From: Halomonas halophila
GTDB lineage: Bacteria; Pseudomonadota; Gammaproteobacteria; Pseudomonadales; Halomonadaceae
NCBI GenBank assembly: GCA_002433675.1
Contig: DJIP01000219.1
Location: 7,403-13,216 of the forward strand
DNA: 5,814 nucleotides
Direction of reading: 5' to 3'
Translations under genes and position numbers: made by a program
Notes under the pieces: model-generated
Databases searched by the model: none
Told to the model about the DNA's origin: nothing
Seen by the model: the letters and a program-made list of their open reading frames with translations, nothing else
Part shown: in pieces, positions 1 to 5,814 of the stretch
How the letters are laid out: the number at the start of each line of letters is the position of its first letter
How positions within the stretch are numbered: the first letter of the stretch is position 1

Positions 1-872
1 CGGTCGTAGCAGCGCGGGCAACAGACGCCTTTCTCGTAGTACTCGCTCTGCTTGTCCTGCTCGGTGATCGGCATGCGGCAGGCGTGGCACTGGTCATAGC
101 GTCCGGGCTTGAGGTCATGGTCGACGGTCACCCTGTCGTCGAACACGAAGCACTCGCCACGCCACAGGGTCTTGTCCTTCGGCACGTCTTCCAGGTACTT
201 CAGAATGCCGCCCTTGAGGTGGTAGACGTCCTCGAATCCCTGCTCCTTGAGGTAGGCGGTGGACTTCTCGCAACGGATGCCGCCGGTGCAGAACATCGCT
301 ACCTTCTTGTGGCGGCTCGGGTCCAGGGTCTTCTTCACGTACTCGGGGAAGTCGCGAAAGGCGCTGGTGGCCGGATTGACCGCGCCCTCGAAGGTGCCTA
401 CCTCGACCTCGTAGTCGTTGCGGGTGTCGATCAGCAGGACCTCGGGGTCCTGGATCAGCGCGTTCCAGTCCTTGGGGTCCACGTAGGTGCCGACGGTATG
501 GCGCGGGTCGATGCCCTCGACGCCCATGGTCACGATCTCGCGCTTGAGCTTGACCTTGGTGCGCATGAAGGGCGCACGTCGGGTCAGCGACTCCTTGGTG
601 TCCAGTTCGGCCAGGCGCGGGTCGGCACGCAGCCAGGCAAGCACGGCGTCGATGCCTTCGCGAGTGCCGGCGACGGTACCATTGATGCCTTCACGGGCCA
701 GCAGCAGGGTGCCGCGTACCTGATGCTCGAGCAGGGTGGCCAGCAGCGGCTCGCGCAGTGCCTCGTAGTCGTCGAGGGTGACGAACTTGTAAAGCGCGCA
801 CACCACCAGGGTGTCTGGATCAGAAGTGGCGGTTGCGGTGGATGTCTCAGGGGTTGCGGTATCGTGACTCAT
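1..872 (-). CDS. trhO: tRNA uridine(34) hydroxylase TrhO (YceA-type rhodanese), 3'-truncated by window edge
   Basis: TrhO catalyses O2-dependent 5-hydroxylation of U34 in certain tRNAs, giving ho5U, the precursor of cmo5U-type wobble bases, in the cytoplasm (family knowledge). Reading the minus strand from the ATG at 872-870 gives 290 codons with no stop before the window edge, so the C-terminus is missing; family members are commonly about 300-350 residues. Visible parts are an N-terminal acylphosphatase-like domain (about 22-115, with [13 protein letters not shown] at 57-69), a rhodanese domain (about 125-235) with [19 protein letters not shown] at 146-164, and the active-site loop CTGGIRCEK at 195-203. 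C195 is the predicted catalytic cysteine and C201 the second conserved one. A C-terminal zinc-ribbon-like cysteine set follows: CHAC at 262-265 and CCPRC at 284-288. The first 21 residues are a Ser/Thr/Asp-rich tail. The next Met is at 103, inside the fold, so this start is the only sensible ATG; GAGG lies 6 bases upstream. It is separated from guaD by 144 bases with its own likely -10 box, so it is probably not part of the purine operon. Confidence 0.95.
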   Translation of the reverse strand, partial: MSHDTATPETSTATATSDPDTLVVCALYKFVTLDDYEALREPLLATLLEHQVRGTLLLAREGINGTVAGTREGIDAVLAWLRADPRLAELDTKESLTRRAPFMRTKVKLKREIVTMGVEGIDPRHTVGTYVDPKDWNALIQDPEVLLIDTRNDYEVEVGTFEGAVNPATSAFRDFPEYVKKTLDPSRHKKVAMFCTGGIRCEKSTAYLKEQGFEDVYHLKGGILKYLEDVPKDKTLWRGECFVFDDRVTVDHDLKPGRYDQCHACRMPITEQDKQSEYYEKGVCCPRCYD

Positions 873-878
873 GGTTGT

Positions 879-882
879 CCTC
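879..882 (-). promoter_or_regulatory. Ribosome binding site of trhO
   Basis: On the minus strand GAGG lies 6 bases before the ATG at 872 (context ACGAGGACAACC-ATG). It supports this start for trhO. Confidence 0.6.
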
Positions 883-932
883 GTGCGAGCCGGAGCGTAA
901 ATCCGGAGCAGCGTGTGGTATTCAAGGCGCGC

Positions 933-938
933 ATTCTA
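933..938 (-). promoter_or_regulatory. Candidate sigma-70 -10 box for trhO
   Basis: The minus strand reads GCGCTAGAATGCGCGCC here. TAGAAT differs from the consensus TATAAT at one position and lies about 60 bases upstream of the trhO ATG. It is the only AT-rich hexamer of this kind in the gap. No good -35 hexamer is seen: with a 17-base spacer the -35 position reads GGGAAA. The promoter may therefore be weak or activator-dependent, or the match may be chance. The leader between it and the gene contains a 7-base direct repeat (CCGGAGC on the plus strand at 890-896 and 903-909), whose meaning is unknown. Confidence 0.4.
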
Positions 939-959
939 GCGCACTCGCCGAGGAATTTC

Positions 960-1004
960 CCGGCCTGCCAGCCATGTCAGGCAGGCACCGGTCGCCGGCG
1001 CCTG
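960..1004 (-). terminator. Overlapping hairpins downstream of guaD, possible non-canonical terminator
   Basis: Starting 12 bases past the guaD stop, the minus-strand RNA can form a 10-bp stem (1004-995 with 991-982, one G-U pair, loop CGA). A second stem is possible just after it (986-980 with 969-963, 7 bp, loop of 10, extendable by CCG/CGG at the base across a 2-base bulge). The two share bases 982-986, so only one can form fully at a time. Neither is followed by a U-run on the minus strand, so this is not a canonical intrinsic terminator. It could still mark the 3' end of the guaD transcript. Confidence 0.4.
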
Positions 1005-1016
1005 TCATCGGGTTTT

Positions 1017-2390
1017 TCAGGTCTGGCGGCGGTGCTGCAGGCGTCCTCCTGCCCAGGTCTCGTAGATGGCGCGGTCGTCCCCCAGCATCATCAGGGTGAA
1101 CAGCTCCTCTGCCAGGGACTGGGTGCGCCCCATGCGCCGGGCCAGCAGCGGCGAGGCGAACAGGTCGATGACCACGAAGTCGGCGTCGCGACCGGGGGTC
1201 AGGCTGCCGATCCGATCGTCCAGTGACAGTGATACGGCGTTGCCCCGGGTCAGGTCATGAAAGCCCGCCCAGGCGGTCAGTGGCGTGCCCCTGAGCTGGC
1301 CGACCTGATAGGCCGCCTTGAGGGTGGCAAGTCCCGACAGGTCGGTACCGGCACCGATGTCGCTGGCAAGCGTCAGATTCAGCCCCTGGGCCCGGGCGCC
1401 TGCCCGGTCGAACAGGCCACTGCCGAGAAACAGGTTGGAGCTGGGACAGAAGGCGATGTTGGCGCCGCGCTCGGCCAGCCGAGCACGCATCTCGTCATCC
1501 AGGTGGATGCCGTGGGCAAAGGTGCTGCGCGGTCCCACCAACCCCGATTCCTCGTAAACCGCCAGGTAGTCGCGGCTGCCCGGAAACAGCTCGGCCACCC
1601 AGTCGAGCTCGCCCAGGTTCTCCGACAGGTGGGTCTGCAGCCACAGGCTCGGGTCATTGCGCAGAAGGCCACCGGCGGCGTCGAGCTGGGCGCGGGTGGA
1701 GGTAGGCGCGAAGCGCGGAGTGACGCTGTAGCCGAGACGTGCGGTGCCGTGCCAGTCACTGATCAGGCGCTCGCTGTCGCGGATACCGCCGTAGGTGTCG
1801 TCGGTGAGCGCCTCGGGGGCATGGCGGTCCATCAGTACCTTGCCGGCCAGCATGCACAGGTCGCGGCGCCGGGCCGCGCTGAAGAAGGCGTCGGCCGAGG
1901 CCGGGTGGCTCGAGCAGAACACCTGGGCGGTGGTGGTGCCTACCCGCATCAGTTCATCGAGGAAGACGTCGGCCATCTGCTCGGCGTGTTCGCGCTGGGC
2001 AAAGCGACATTCCTCGGGGAAGGTGTACTCGTTGAGCCAGTCGAGCAGCTGGCGTCCGTAGGAGGCCATGATCTCGAGCTGTACATAGTGCACATGACTG
2101 TCGATGAAGCCTGGCATCACCAGCTTGTCACGGTGGTCGATGACGCTGGCGTCGGCGGGCAGGTGGGGGGCGAGTTCGGTGTAATCGCCCACCGCCTGGA
2201 CGACACCCTCGGCCCACCACAGTACGCCGTCGGCGAAGTAGCTGACGCTGCCTTCAAGCGGGGTGTCGCCGTCGCCGGGGTCGGCGTTGAAGCTGAGAAT
2301 ACGTGCGCGCATCGCCCAGGACGAAGACGACGGGCTGGTGGAAGGCGTGATTGAAGGAGCAGTGGTAGATGTGTGAACGGTCTCGATCAT
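1017..2390 (-). CDS. guaD: Guanine deaminase
   Basis: This cytoplasmic zinc enzyme of the amidohydrolase superfamily converts guanine plus water to xanthine and ammonia, feeding xanthine dehydrogenase. The 457-residue product carries the expected metal ligands: HVH at 99-101 in PGFIDSHVHYVQLE, H254 in LQTHLSEN, H293 in FAHGIHL and D344 in ASDIGAGTD. Other guanine-deaminase hallmarks are YGRQLLDWLNEYTFPEE (111-127), GTTTAQVF (151-158), the substrate-region stretch TPRFAPTS (224-231), and CPSSNLFLGSGLFD (315-328). The C-terminus (DADFVVIDL, then LMMLGDDRAIYETWAGGRL) also matches the family as I remember E. coli GuaD, which is about 439 residues. The first 26 residues are a Ser/Thr/Pro-rich tail with no counterpart in the core fold. 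Met27 (MRARILSF) is an alternative start giving 431 residues. Met1 is preferred because a weak AAGAG lies 6 bases upstream, while no purine-rich SD precedes Met27. An in-frame TGA lies about 24 bases upstream of Met1. It follows xdhC in the same direction after a 147-base gap, consistent with a purine-degradation cluster. Confidence 0.95.
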   Translation of the reverse strand: MIETVHTSTTAPSITPSTSPSSSSWAMRARILSFNADPGDGDTPLEGSVSYFADGVLWWAEGVVQAVGDYTELAPHLPADASVIDHRDKLVMPGFIDSHVHYVQLEIMASYGRQLLDWLNEYTFPEECRFAQREHAEQMADVFLDELMRVGTTTAQVFCSSHPASADAFFSAARRRDLCMLAGKVLMDRHAPEALTDDTYGGIRDSERLISDWHGTARLGYSVTPRFAPTSTRAQLDAAGGLLRNDPSLWLQTHLSENLGELDWVAELFPGSRDYLAVYEESGLVGPRSTFAHGIHLDDEMRARLAERGANIAFCPSSNLFLGSGLFDRAGARAQGLNLTLASDIGAGTDLSGLATLKAAYQVGQLRGTPLTAWAGFHDLTRGNAVSLSLDDRIGSLTPGRDADFVVIDLFASPLLARRMGRTQSLAEELFTLMMLGDDRAIYETWAGGRLQHRRQT

Positions 2391-2396
2391 GGTGCA

Positions 2397-2401
2397 CTCT
2401 T
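2397..2401 (-). promoter_or_regulatory. Weak ribosome binding site of guaD
   Basis: AAGAG lies 6 bases before the ATG at 2390 (minus context AATAAAGAGTGCACC-ATG). It is weaker than the sites of xdhB and xdhC, but better than anything in front of the alternative Met27 start, so it favours the longer GuaD. Confidence 0.4.
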
Positions 2402-2406
2402 TATTG

Positions 2407-2430
2407 CGTCATCGCCCCAGGGCGATGACG
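2407..2430 (-). promoter_or_regulatory. Perfect 10-bp hairpin in the guaD leader
   Basis: CGTCATCGCC at 2407-2416 is exactly complementary to GGCGATGACG at 2421-2430, with a 4-base loop. In the minus-strand RNA the hairpin ends 16 bases before the guaD AUG, immediately upstream of the AAGAG site. It has no U-run after it on the minus strand (CAATAAAGAG follows), so it is unlikely to be an intrinsic terminator. It could stabilise or process the guaD portion of an xdhBC-guaD transcript, modulate ribosome access, or act as a DNA operator. The structure is seen directly; the role is inference. Confidence 0.5.
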
Positions 2431-2489
2431 TCGTTGTCAGGGGGGAGCGACAGGGTCGGTGACTGGAGTGGTGACAGGGGTGGCGAGAG

Positions 2490-2507
2490 CCATGCTGATC
2501 AGCCTGG
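2490..2507. repeat. Short palindrome between xdhC and guaD
   Basis: GCTGATCAGC at 2494-2503 is a perfect 10-base palindrome. Flanking CCA and TGG extend it to an 18-base imperfect dyad with one mismatched pair. It lies about 30 bases past the xdhC stop and about 100 bases upstream of guaD. With no loop it would be more plausible as a protein-binding dyad than as an RNA hairpin. No regulator is encoded in the window to pair with it, and it could be chance. Confidence 0.25.
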
Positions 2508-2537
2508 TGACGCCCGGTCGGTGCCAAAAGCCGGTAA

Positions 2538-3377
2538 TCAGGAAAACAGGCGTCGTACCTCGGCGCTTTCCAGCCCGCGCAGTGCATCGCGGTGCGACGC
2601 GTCTGGCCTGGGGCTAGCCAGGGGCAGCAGCTCGGCCAGGGCAGCCAGGGCGACGGCGTAGGGCGTCTTGTCGCCGCCGGAGTCGCCGATCGGGCAGCGC
2701 ACGGCGTCGATGCGATCGTGCGTCATACCGGCACGCTCCAGTCGCCCACGGAAGCTGGCCCACTTGCTGCGCGAGCCGATCAGCCCGATCGACGCCATGT
2801 CACCACGCCTGAGCAGTGCCTCCACCAGGGCGTAGTCCTCGGCATGGTCGTGGGTCAGCACCAGCACGTGGCTACCGGCAGGCAGCGCCGCGGCGCTGGC
2901 GTTGCAGTCGTCAAGCCGGTGATGGTGCTGGCCGGGGGCCGGGACGAGCCCGCTGAAGGCGTCCTCGCGGCTATCGTACCAGTCGAGTCGCCAGCCCAGT
3001 GGTGCTGCAAGCGAGGCCACCGCGCGACCCACGTGGCCGGCGCCGAACAGCGCCAGGCGCGTGGCGGTGCCGAGATCCGTTTCCAGCAGCACGTTGACGA
3101 AGCCGCCGCAGCACTGGCCGCTGCGGCCACCCAGTGAGAAGGCCTCCAGGCTGATGCCGGCCTCGCCGCGCTCGAGCCTTTCTCGAGCGCAGGCGATCAG
3201 CTGCCATTCGAAGGTGCCGCCGCCCAGGGTATCGATGATGGCGTCGGCGGTGATCACCATCTTGGCGCCCGGCTCACGTGGGGTTGACCCCTGGCTGGTC
3301 ACCTGGGTGGCCAGCACGTGGGGCTGGCCCGCGCGCCTGAGGCGGGCCAGGGCGTCGTACCAGCGCTCGCCGCTCAT
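2538..3377 (-). CDS. xdhC: Xanthine dehydrogenase accessory protein XdhC (molybdenum cofactor insertion factor)
   Basis: XdhC-family proteins bind molybdenum cofactor, help its terminal sulfuration and deliver it to the XdhB subunit; they are not part of the mature enzyme (known from Rhodobacter capsulatus). The 279-residue product shows the two-part family layout. The N-terminal XdhC/CoxI domain has GSTPREPGAKMVI (30-42), DTLGGGTFEWQ (49-59) and SGQCCGG (86-92), where C89 and C90 are plausible cofactor-contacting residues. The C-terminal XdhC Rossmann domain has ALFGAGHVGRAV (109-120), LVLTHDHAEDYALVE (172-186), SIGLIGSRSKWASFRGRL (197-213... ) and RCPIG (227-231). Length is normal for bacterial XdhC. 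The frame stays open far upstream into xdhB, but the ATG at 3377 is chosen because AGGAGG lies 6 bases before it and the conserved domain begins within about 15 residues. This ATG overlaps the xdhB TGA by four bases, indicating translational coupling. An unusual HHH (151-153) follows the Rossmann start; its meaning is unknown. Confidence 0.94.
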   Translation of the reverse strand: MSGERWYDALARLRRAGQPHVLATQVTSQGSTPREPGAKMVITADAIIDTLGGGTFEWQLIACARERLERGEAGISLEAFSLGGRSGQCCGGFVNVLLETDLGTATRLALFGAGHVGRAVASLAAPLGWRLDWYDSREDAFSGLVPAPGQHHHRLDDCNASAAALPAGSHVLVLTHDHAEDYALVEALLRRGDMASIGLIGSRSKWASFRGRLERAGMTHDRIDAVRCPIGDSGGDKTPYAVALAALAELLPLASPRPDASHRDALRGLESAEVRRLFS

Positions 3378-5782
3378 GGGGTGCCTCCTGCGCGACTCTC
3401 GTATAGCTTTCGTGCCTGGCGCGCCGCCACCATGACCCGCTCCGGTGTCGCCGGGGTGTCCAGCCGCACCGCCTGGCGGTAGTCGGTGAGGCTCGCCAGG
3501 GCGTCGCGCAGGGCGCACCACACCGACATGCCCAGCATGAAGGGCGGCTCGCCCACCGCCTTGGAGCGATAGATGCTGGCCATGGAATTGGGGTGGCCCT
3601 GCATCAGCTCGACATTGAAGGTGGCCGGCAGATCGCCGTAGGCGGGGATCTTGTAGGTGGCCGGGCCGAACGAGGTCAATTGGCCCCGCTCGTTCCATTT
3701 CAGTTCTTCGGTGGTCAGCCAGCCCATGCCCTGGATAAAGCCACCTTCCACCTGGCCCACGTCGATGGCCGGATTGAGCGAGTCGCCCACGTCGTGAAGG
3801 ATGTCGACCCGATCCACCTGGTACTCGCCGGTGAGGGTGTCCAGCGCCACCTCGGCGACGGCGGCGCCATAGGCGAAGTAGTAGAAGGGGCGTCCGCTGC
3901 CACTGGCGCGATCGTAGTGGATCAACGGTGTGGCATAGAAGCCTTTCTCGGACAGTGACACCCGGCCCAGGTAGGCGTCCTGAACGAGTTCTCCCCAGGC
4001 GATACGTCGTTCGCTGCCACCGATGCCGGCGATCAACTCGCCATGTTCCAGACGCATGTCCTGACGGTCGAGCTGGTAGCGCTCGGCGGCAAAGTCGAAC
4101 AGCCGCGACTTTAATTTGCTGGCCGCGTCGCGGGCCGCCTGGCCGTTCAGGTCGGCGCCGCTGGAGGCCGCCGTAGGTGAGGTGTTGGGCACCTTGTCGG
4201 TACGGCTGGCGCTGATGCGTACCGCTTCGAGATCGAGCCCCAGCTCGCGGGCGACCACCTGGCACACCTTGGTGTGCAGGCCCTGGCCCATCTCGATACC
4301 GCCGTGATTGATCATCACGCTGCCGTCGGTGTAGACGTGCAGCAGGGCACCGGCCTGGTTGAGGTGCTGGGCGGTGAAGGAGATGCCGAACTTCACCGGG
4401 GTCAGCGCCAGGCCCCTGCGGATGACCGGGCTATCGGCGTTGAACTCGGTGATCGCCCGGCGCCGGGACCAGTAGTCGCTCGAGGACTCGAGCCGATCGA
4501 CCAGGTCATGCAGCAGCGTGATCTGGTCCACCGTCTGGCCATAATGGGTCTGGTCACGGCCTTGGCGGTAGAGGTTACGCTTGCGCACGGTCAGCGGGTC
4601 GTCGCCCACGCGGCGGGCGATGTCCTCCATGGCGGCTTCGATCACCATCATGCCCTGGGGACCACCGAAGCCACGAAAGGCGGTGTTTGACGCGGTGCTG
4701 GTACGGGCGCGATGACCGGTGACCCGGGCCTGGCCCAGCGAATAGGCGTTGTCGGCGTGGAACATGGCGCGGTCGACGATGGCCTCGGACAGATCCGGCG
4801 AGTAGCCGCAGTCGCCGACAACGGTGATGTCACCGCCCAGGATCACGCCCTGTTCGTCGACACCGAGACGATAGCGGTTGTGGAAGGGGTGGCGCTTGCC
4901 GGTGACCTTCATGTCCTCGGCCCGGGGCAGGCGAATCCGGCAGCTCTTGCCGGTGCGCCGGGCGATCAAGGCCGCCAGGCAGGCCCAGGGCGAGGCCTGG
5001 GTCTCCTTGCCGCCGAAGCCGCCGCCCATGCGGCGCACCTCCACGGTGACCGCGTGGAAGGGGATGCCCAGCACCTCGGCGATCAGCTTCTGGGTCTCGC
5101 TGGGGTGCTGATTGGAGGTGTGGACCATCACGCCTTCGTCTTCGGTGGGGTGGACCACGCAGGCCTGCCCTTCGAGATAGAAGTGCTCCTGGCCGCCGAC
5201 GAACTGCTCGTCCTCGATGACGTGCGCCGCCCCGGCCAGCGCAGCCTCCCAGTCACCGCTCTGCTGGAGGTGGGTCGGGCGCACCACGTCACCGGCCTCG
5301 GCGGCGGCCACCGGATCGAGGCTCGCTTCGACCTCGTCGATCTCCAGGCGCGCTTTGTTGACCGCCTGACGCGCCGCGCGATGGCTGGTGGCGGCGACAC
5401 AGAAGACCACCTGACCGGCGTAGAGCACCTCGCCGTCGGCCATGATCGGATCGCCAGGAAAGACCGGGCCGATATCGGTATGGCCCGGGACGTCGGCGAC
5501 GCTGATCACGTCGACCACGCCCGGGGCGCTGCGCACGGCGGACAGGTCGAGACCGGTGATGCGTCCGCTGGCGACGGGCGAGAGCCCCACCGCCAGATGC
5601 AGCGCGTCCGCCGGCAGCGCCAGGTCATCGATGTAGGCGGCGCGCCCGGTGACGTGCTTGACCGCGCTTTCGTGGCGAGCGGCGCTGCCCGAGAAACCCT
5701 TGGCCTCCGGTGCGTGACGGGTGGTGTCGGCTGTATCGCTGGCCGAAGAAGCGGGTGTGGTCAGATCAGTGAGCGTACGCAT
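3374..5782 (-). CDS. xdhB: Xanthine dehydrogenase, molybdopterin-binding large subunit XdhB
   Basis: This catalytic subunit oxidises hypoxanthine to xanthine and xanthine to urate in the cytoplasm, passing electrons to the FeS/FAD subunit XdhA. The 802-residue product is close to the usual length for separate bacterial XdhB. Residues about 38-150 form the aldehyde oxidase/xanthine dehydrogenase a/b hammerhead domain, followed by two molybdopterin-binding domains to about 785. By recalled alignment with bovine enzyme, active-site residues are Q225 (Gln767), E260 in RMGGGFGGKE (Glu802), R338 in DRAMFHADN (Arg880), R370 and F372 in TAFRGFGGPQG (Arg912, Phe914), F469 and T470 in FGISFT (Phe1009, Thr1010), and catalytic E745 in SKAVGEPP (Glu1261). 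The Q225-E260-R338 spacings of 35 and 78 equal the bovine and R. capsulatus ones. E260 and R338 together distinguish xanthine dehydrogenases from aldehyde oxidases, so purine specificity is well supported. The first 28 residues are a Ser/Thr/Asp-rich tail; the next Met is at 114, so the tail is really translated. There is no twin-arginine signal. It overlaps xdhC by four bases. Confidence 0.97.
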   Translation of the reverse strand: MRTLTDLTTPASSASDTADTTRHAPEAKGFSGSAARHESAVKHVTGRAAYIDDLALPADALHLAVGLSPVASGRITGLDLSAVRSAPGVVDVISVADVPGHTDIGPVFPGDPIMADGEVLYAGQVVFCVAATSHRAARQAVNKARLEIDEVEASLDPVAAAEAGDVVRPTHLQQSGDWEAALAGAAHVIEDEQFVGGQEHFYLEGQACVVHPTEDEGVMVHTSNQHPSETQKLIAEVLGIPFHAVTVEVRRMGGGFGGKETQASPWACLAALIARRTGKSCRIRLPRAEDMKVTGKRHPFHNRYRLGVDEQGVILGGDITVVGDCGYSPDLSEAIVDRAMFHADNAYSLGQARVTGHRARTSTASNTAFRGFGGPQGMMVIEAAMEDIARRVGDDPLTVRKRNLYRQGRDQTHYGQTVDQITLLHDLVDRLESSSDYWSRRRAITEFNADSPVIRRGLALTPVKFGISFTAQHLNQAGALLHVYTDGSVMINHGGIEMGQGLHTKVCQVVARELGLDLEAVRISASRTDKVPNTSPTAASSGADLNGQAARDAASKLKSRLFDFAAERYQLDRQDMRLEHGELIAGIGGSERRIAWGELVQDAYLGRVSLSEKGFYATPLIHYDRASGSGRPFYYFAYGAAVAEVALDTLTGEYQVDRVDILHDVGDSLNPAIDVGQVEGGFIQGMGWLTTEELKWNERGQLTSFGPATYKIPAYGDLPATFNVELMQGHPNSMASIYRSKAVGEPPFMLGMSVWCALRDALASLTDYRQAVRLDTPATPERVMVAARQARKLYESRAGGTP
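3384..3389 (-). promoter_or_regulatory. Strong ribosome binding site of xdhC, inside the 3' end of xdhB
   Basis: AGGAGG lies 6 bases before the ATG at 3377 (minus context GCGCAGGAGGCACCCC-ATG). It fixes the xdhC start, despite the reading frame remaining open for nearly 300 codons upstream. Confidence 0.75.
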
Positions 5783-5788
5783 GGAGCA

Positions 5789-5797
5789 TCACCTCCT
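5789..5797 (-). promoter_or_regulatory. Near-perfect ribosome binding site of xdhB
   Basis: The minus strand reads AGGAGGTGA, matching the full anti-Shine-Dalgarno complement, 6 bases before the ATG at 5782 (TGCTCC between them). It confirms the xdhB start and suggests strong initiation. Confidence 0.8.
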
Positions 5798-5814
5798 GGG
5801 TCGGGTGCTGAGAG
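5789..5814 (-). CDS. Possible last codons of xdhA (FeS/FAD subunit), truncated by window edge
   Basis: One of the three minus-strand frames entering the window ends in TGA at 5791-5789, inside the xdhB ribosome binding site, with preceding codons reading LSTRPRR. XdhA genes normally sit directly upstream of xdhB with tiny gaps, so this would fit an xdhA C-terminus. Seven residues cannot identify a protein: the assignment rests on gene order alone. An upstream gene could instead end in another frame or before the window. Confidence 0.25.

Noticed and set aside
1011..1017. T-run on the plus strand (GGGTTTTTC) after the hairpin at 982-1004, like an intrinsic terminator for a plus-strand gene
   Set aside because: No plus-strand gene approaches from the left, the T-run starts about 8 bases past the stem, and the stem has an A-C mismatch when read on the plus strand.
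84..1226. Plus-strand open frame of 380 codons opposite trhO and the end of guaD
   Set aside because: It runs antisense across two recognisable genes and the gap between them, has no ribosome binding site or known motif, and has the Val/Gly/Ala/Gln-rich composition typical of antisense frames in GC-rich DNA.
1257..2354. Plus-strand open frame of 365 codons opposite guaD
   Set aside because: It lies almost entirely antisense to guaD, whose zinc ligands and full-length fold are clear. Its low-complexity translation has no domain I recognise.
2512..2526. Minus-strand TGGCAC-N5-GGGC resembling a sigma-54 promoter upstream of guaD
   Set aside because: The -24 half matches and the -12 GC is kept, but the TT before it is replaced by GG. 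It sits over 120 bases from guaD, so the match is too poor to call.
2387..2587. Small minus-strand frame of 66 codons in the xdhC-guaD gap
   Set aside because: It begins inside the xdhC 3' end without a ribosome binding site, its frame runs into the guaD start, and its His/Arg/Pro-rich translation matches no family I recognise.
3378..4265. Upstream extension of the xdhC frame by nearly 300 codons into xdhB
   Set aside because: The extension lies in another frame of the well-conserved xdhB and gives Arg/Gly-rich nonsense. The ATG at 3377 has a strong ribosome binding site and the XdhC domain begins there.
4274..4690. Plus-strand open frame of 138 codons opposite xdhB
   Set aside because: It is antisense to the molybdopterin-binding core of xdhB, with no initiation signal or recognisable motif.

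Overview
The window is GC-rich (roughly 65% by eye), and all four recognisable genes lie on the minus strand. The protein sequences, gene order and acidic proteins suggest a gammaproteobacterium, possibly a Halomonas-type or Pseudomonas-type organism. That assignment is inferred from general resemblance, not from a search.

Layout in transcription order, from the right-hand end to the left: (1) xdhB (5782-3374), the molybdopterin-binding large subunit of xanthine dehydrogenase, preceded by a near-perfect ribosome binding site. The first 26 bases upstream may hold the last codons of xdhA. (2) xdhC (3377-2538), the molybdenum-cofactor insertion and maturation factor, whose ATG overlaps the xdhB stop codon (ATGA). 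(3) An intergenic stretch of about 147 bases with a perfect 10-bp hairpin just upstream of the next start. (4) guaD (2390-1017), guanine deaminase. (5) An intergenic stretch of about 144 bases with two overlapping, mutually exclusive hairpins and a likely -10 box. (6) trhO (872 to the left edge), a rhodanese-domain tRNA U34 hydroxylase cut off by the window end.

Functionally, xdhB, xdhC and guaD form the core of purine-base catabolism. GuaD deaminates guanine to xanthine. XdhB, with the FeS/FAD subunit XdhA expected upstream, oxidises hypoxanthine and xanthine to urate. XdhC prepares and inserts the sulfurated molybdenum cofactor. The active-site residues that separate xanthine dehydrogenases from aldehyde oxidases are present in XdhB. 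trhO belongs to tRNA wobble-base modification and looks like an independent neighbouring transcription unit.

No mobile element, CRISPR array, tRNA or rRNA gene was seen. The long plus-strand reading frames opposite these genes look like GC-bias shadows. I see no convincing new system. The points worth a second look are the intergenic hairpins, the Ser/Thr-rich N-terminal tails on three of the four proteins, and the choice of guaD start.
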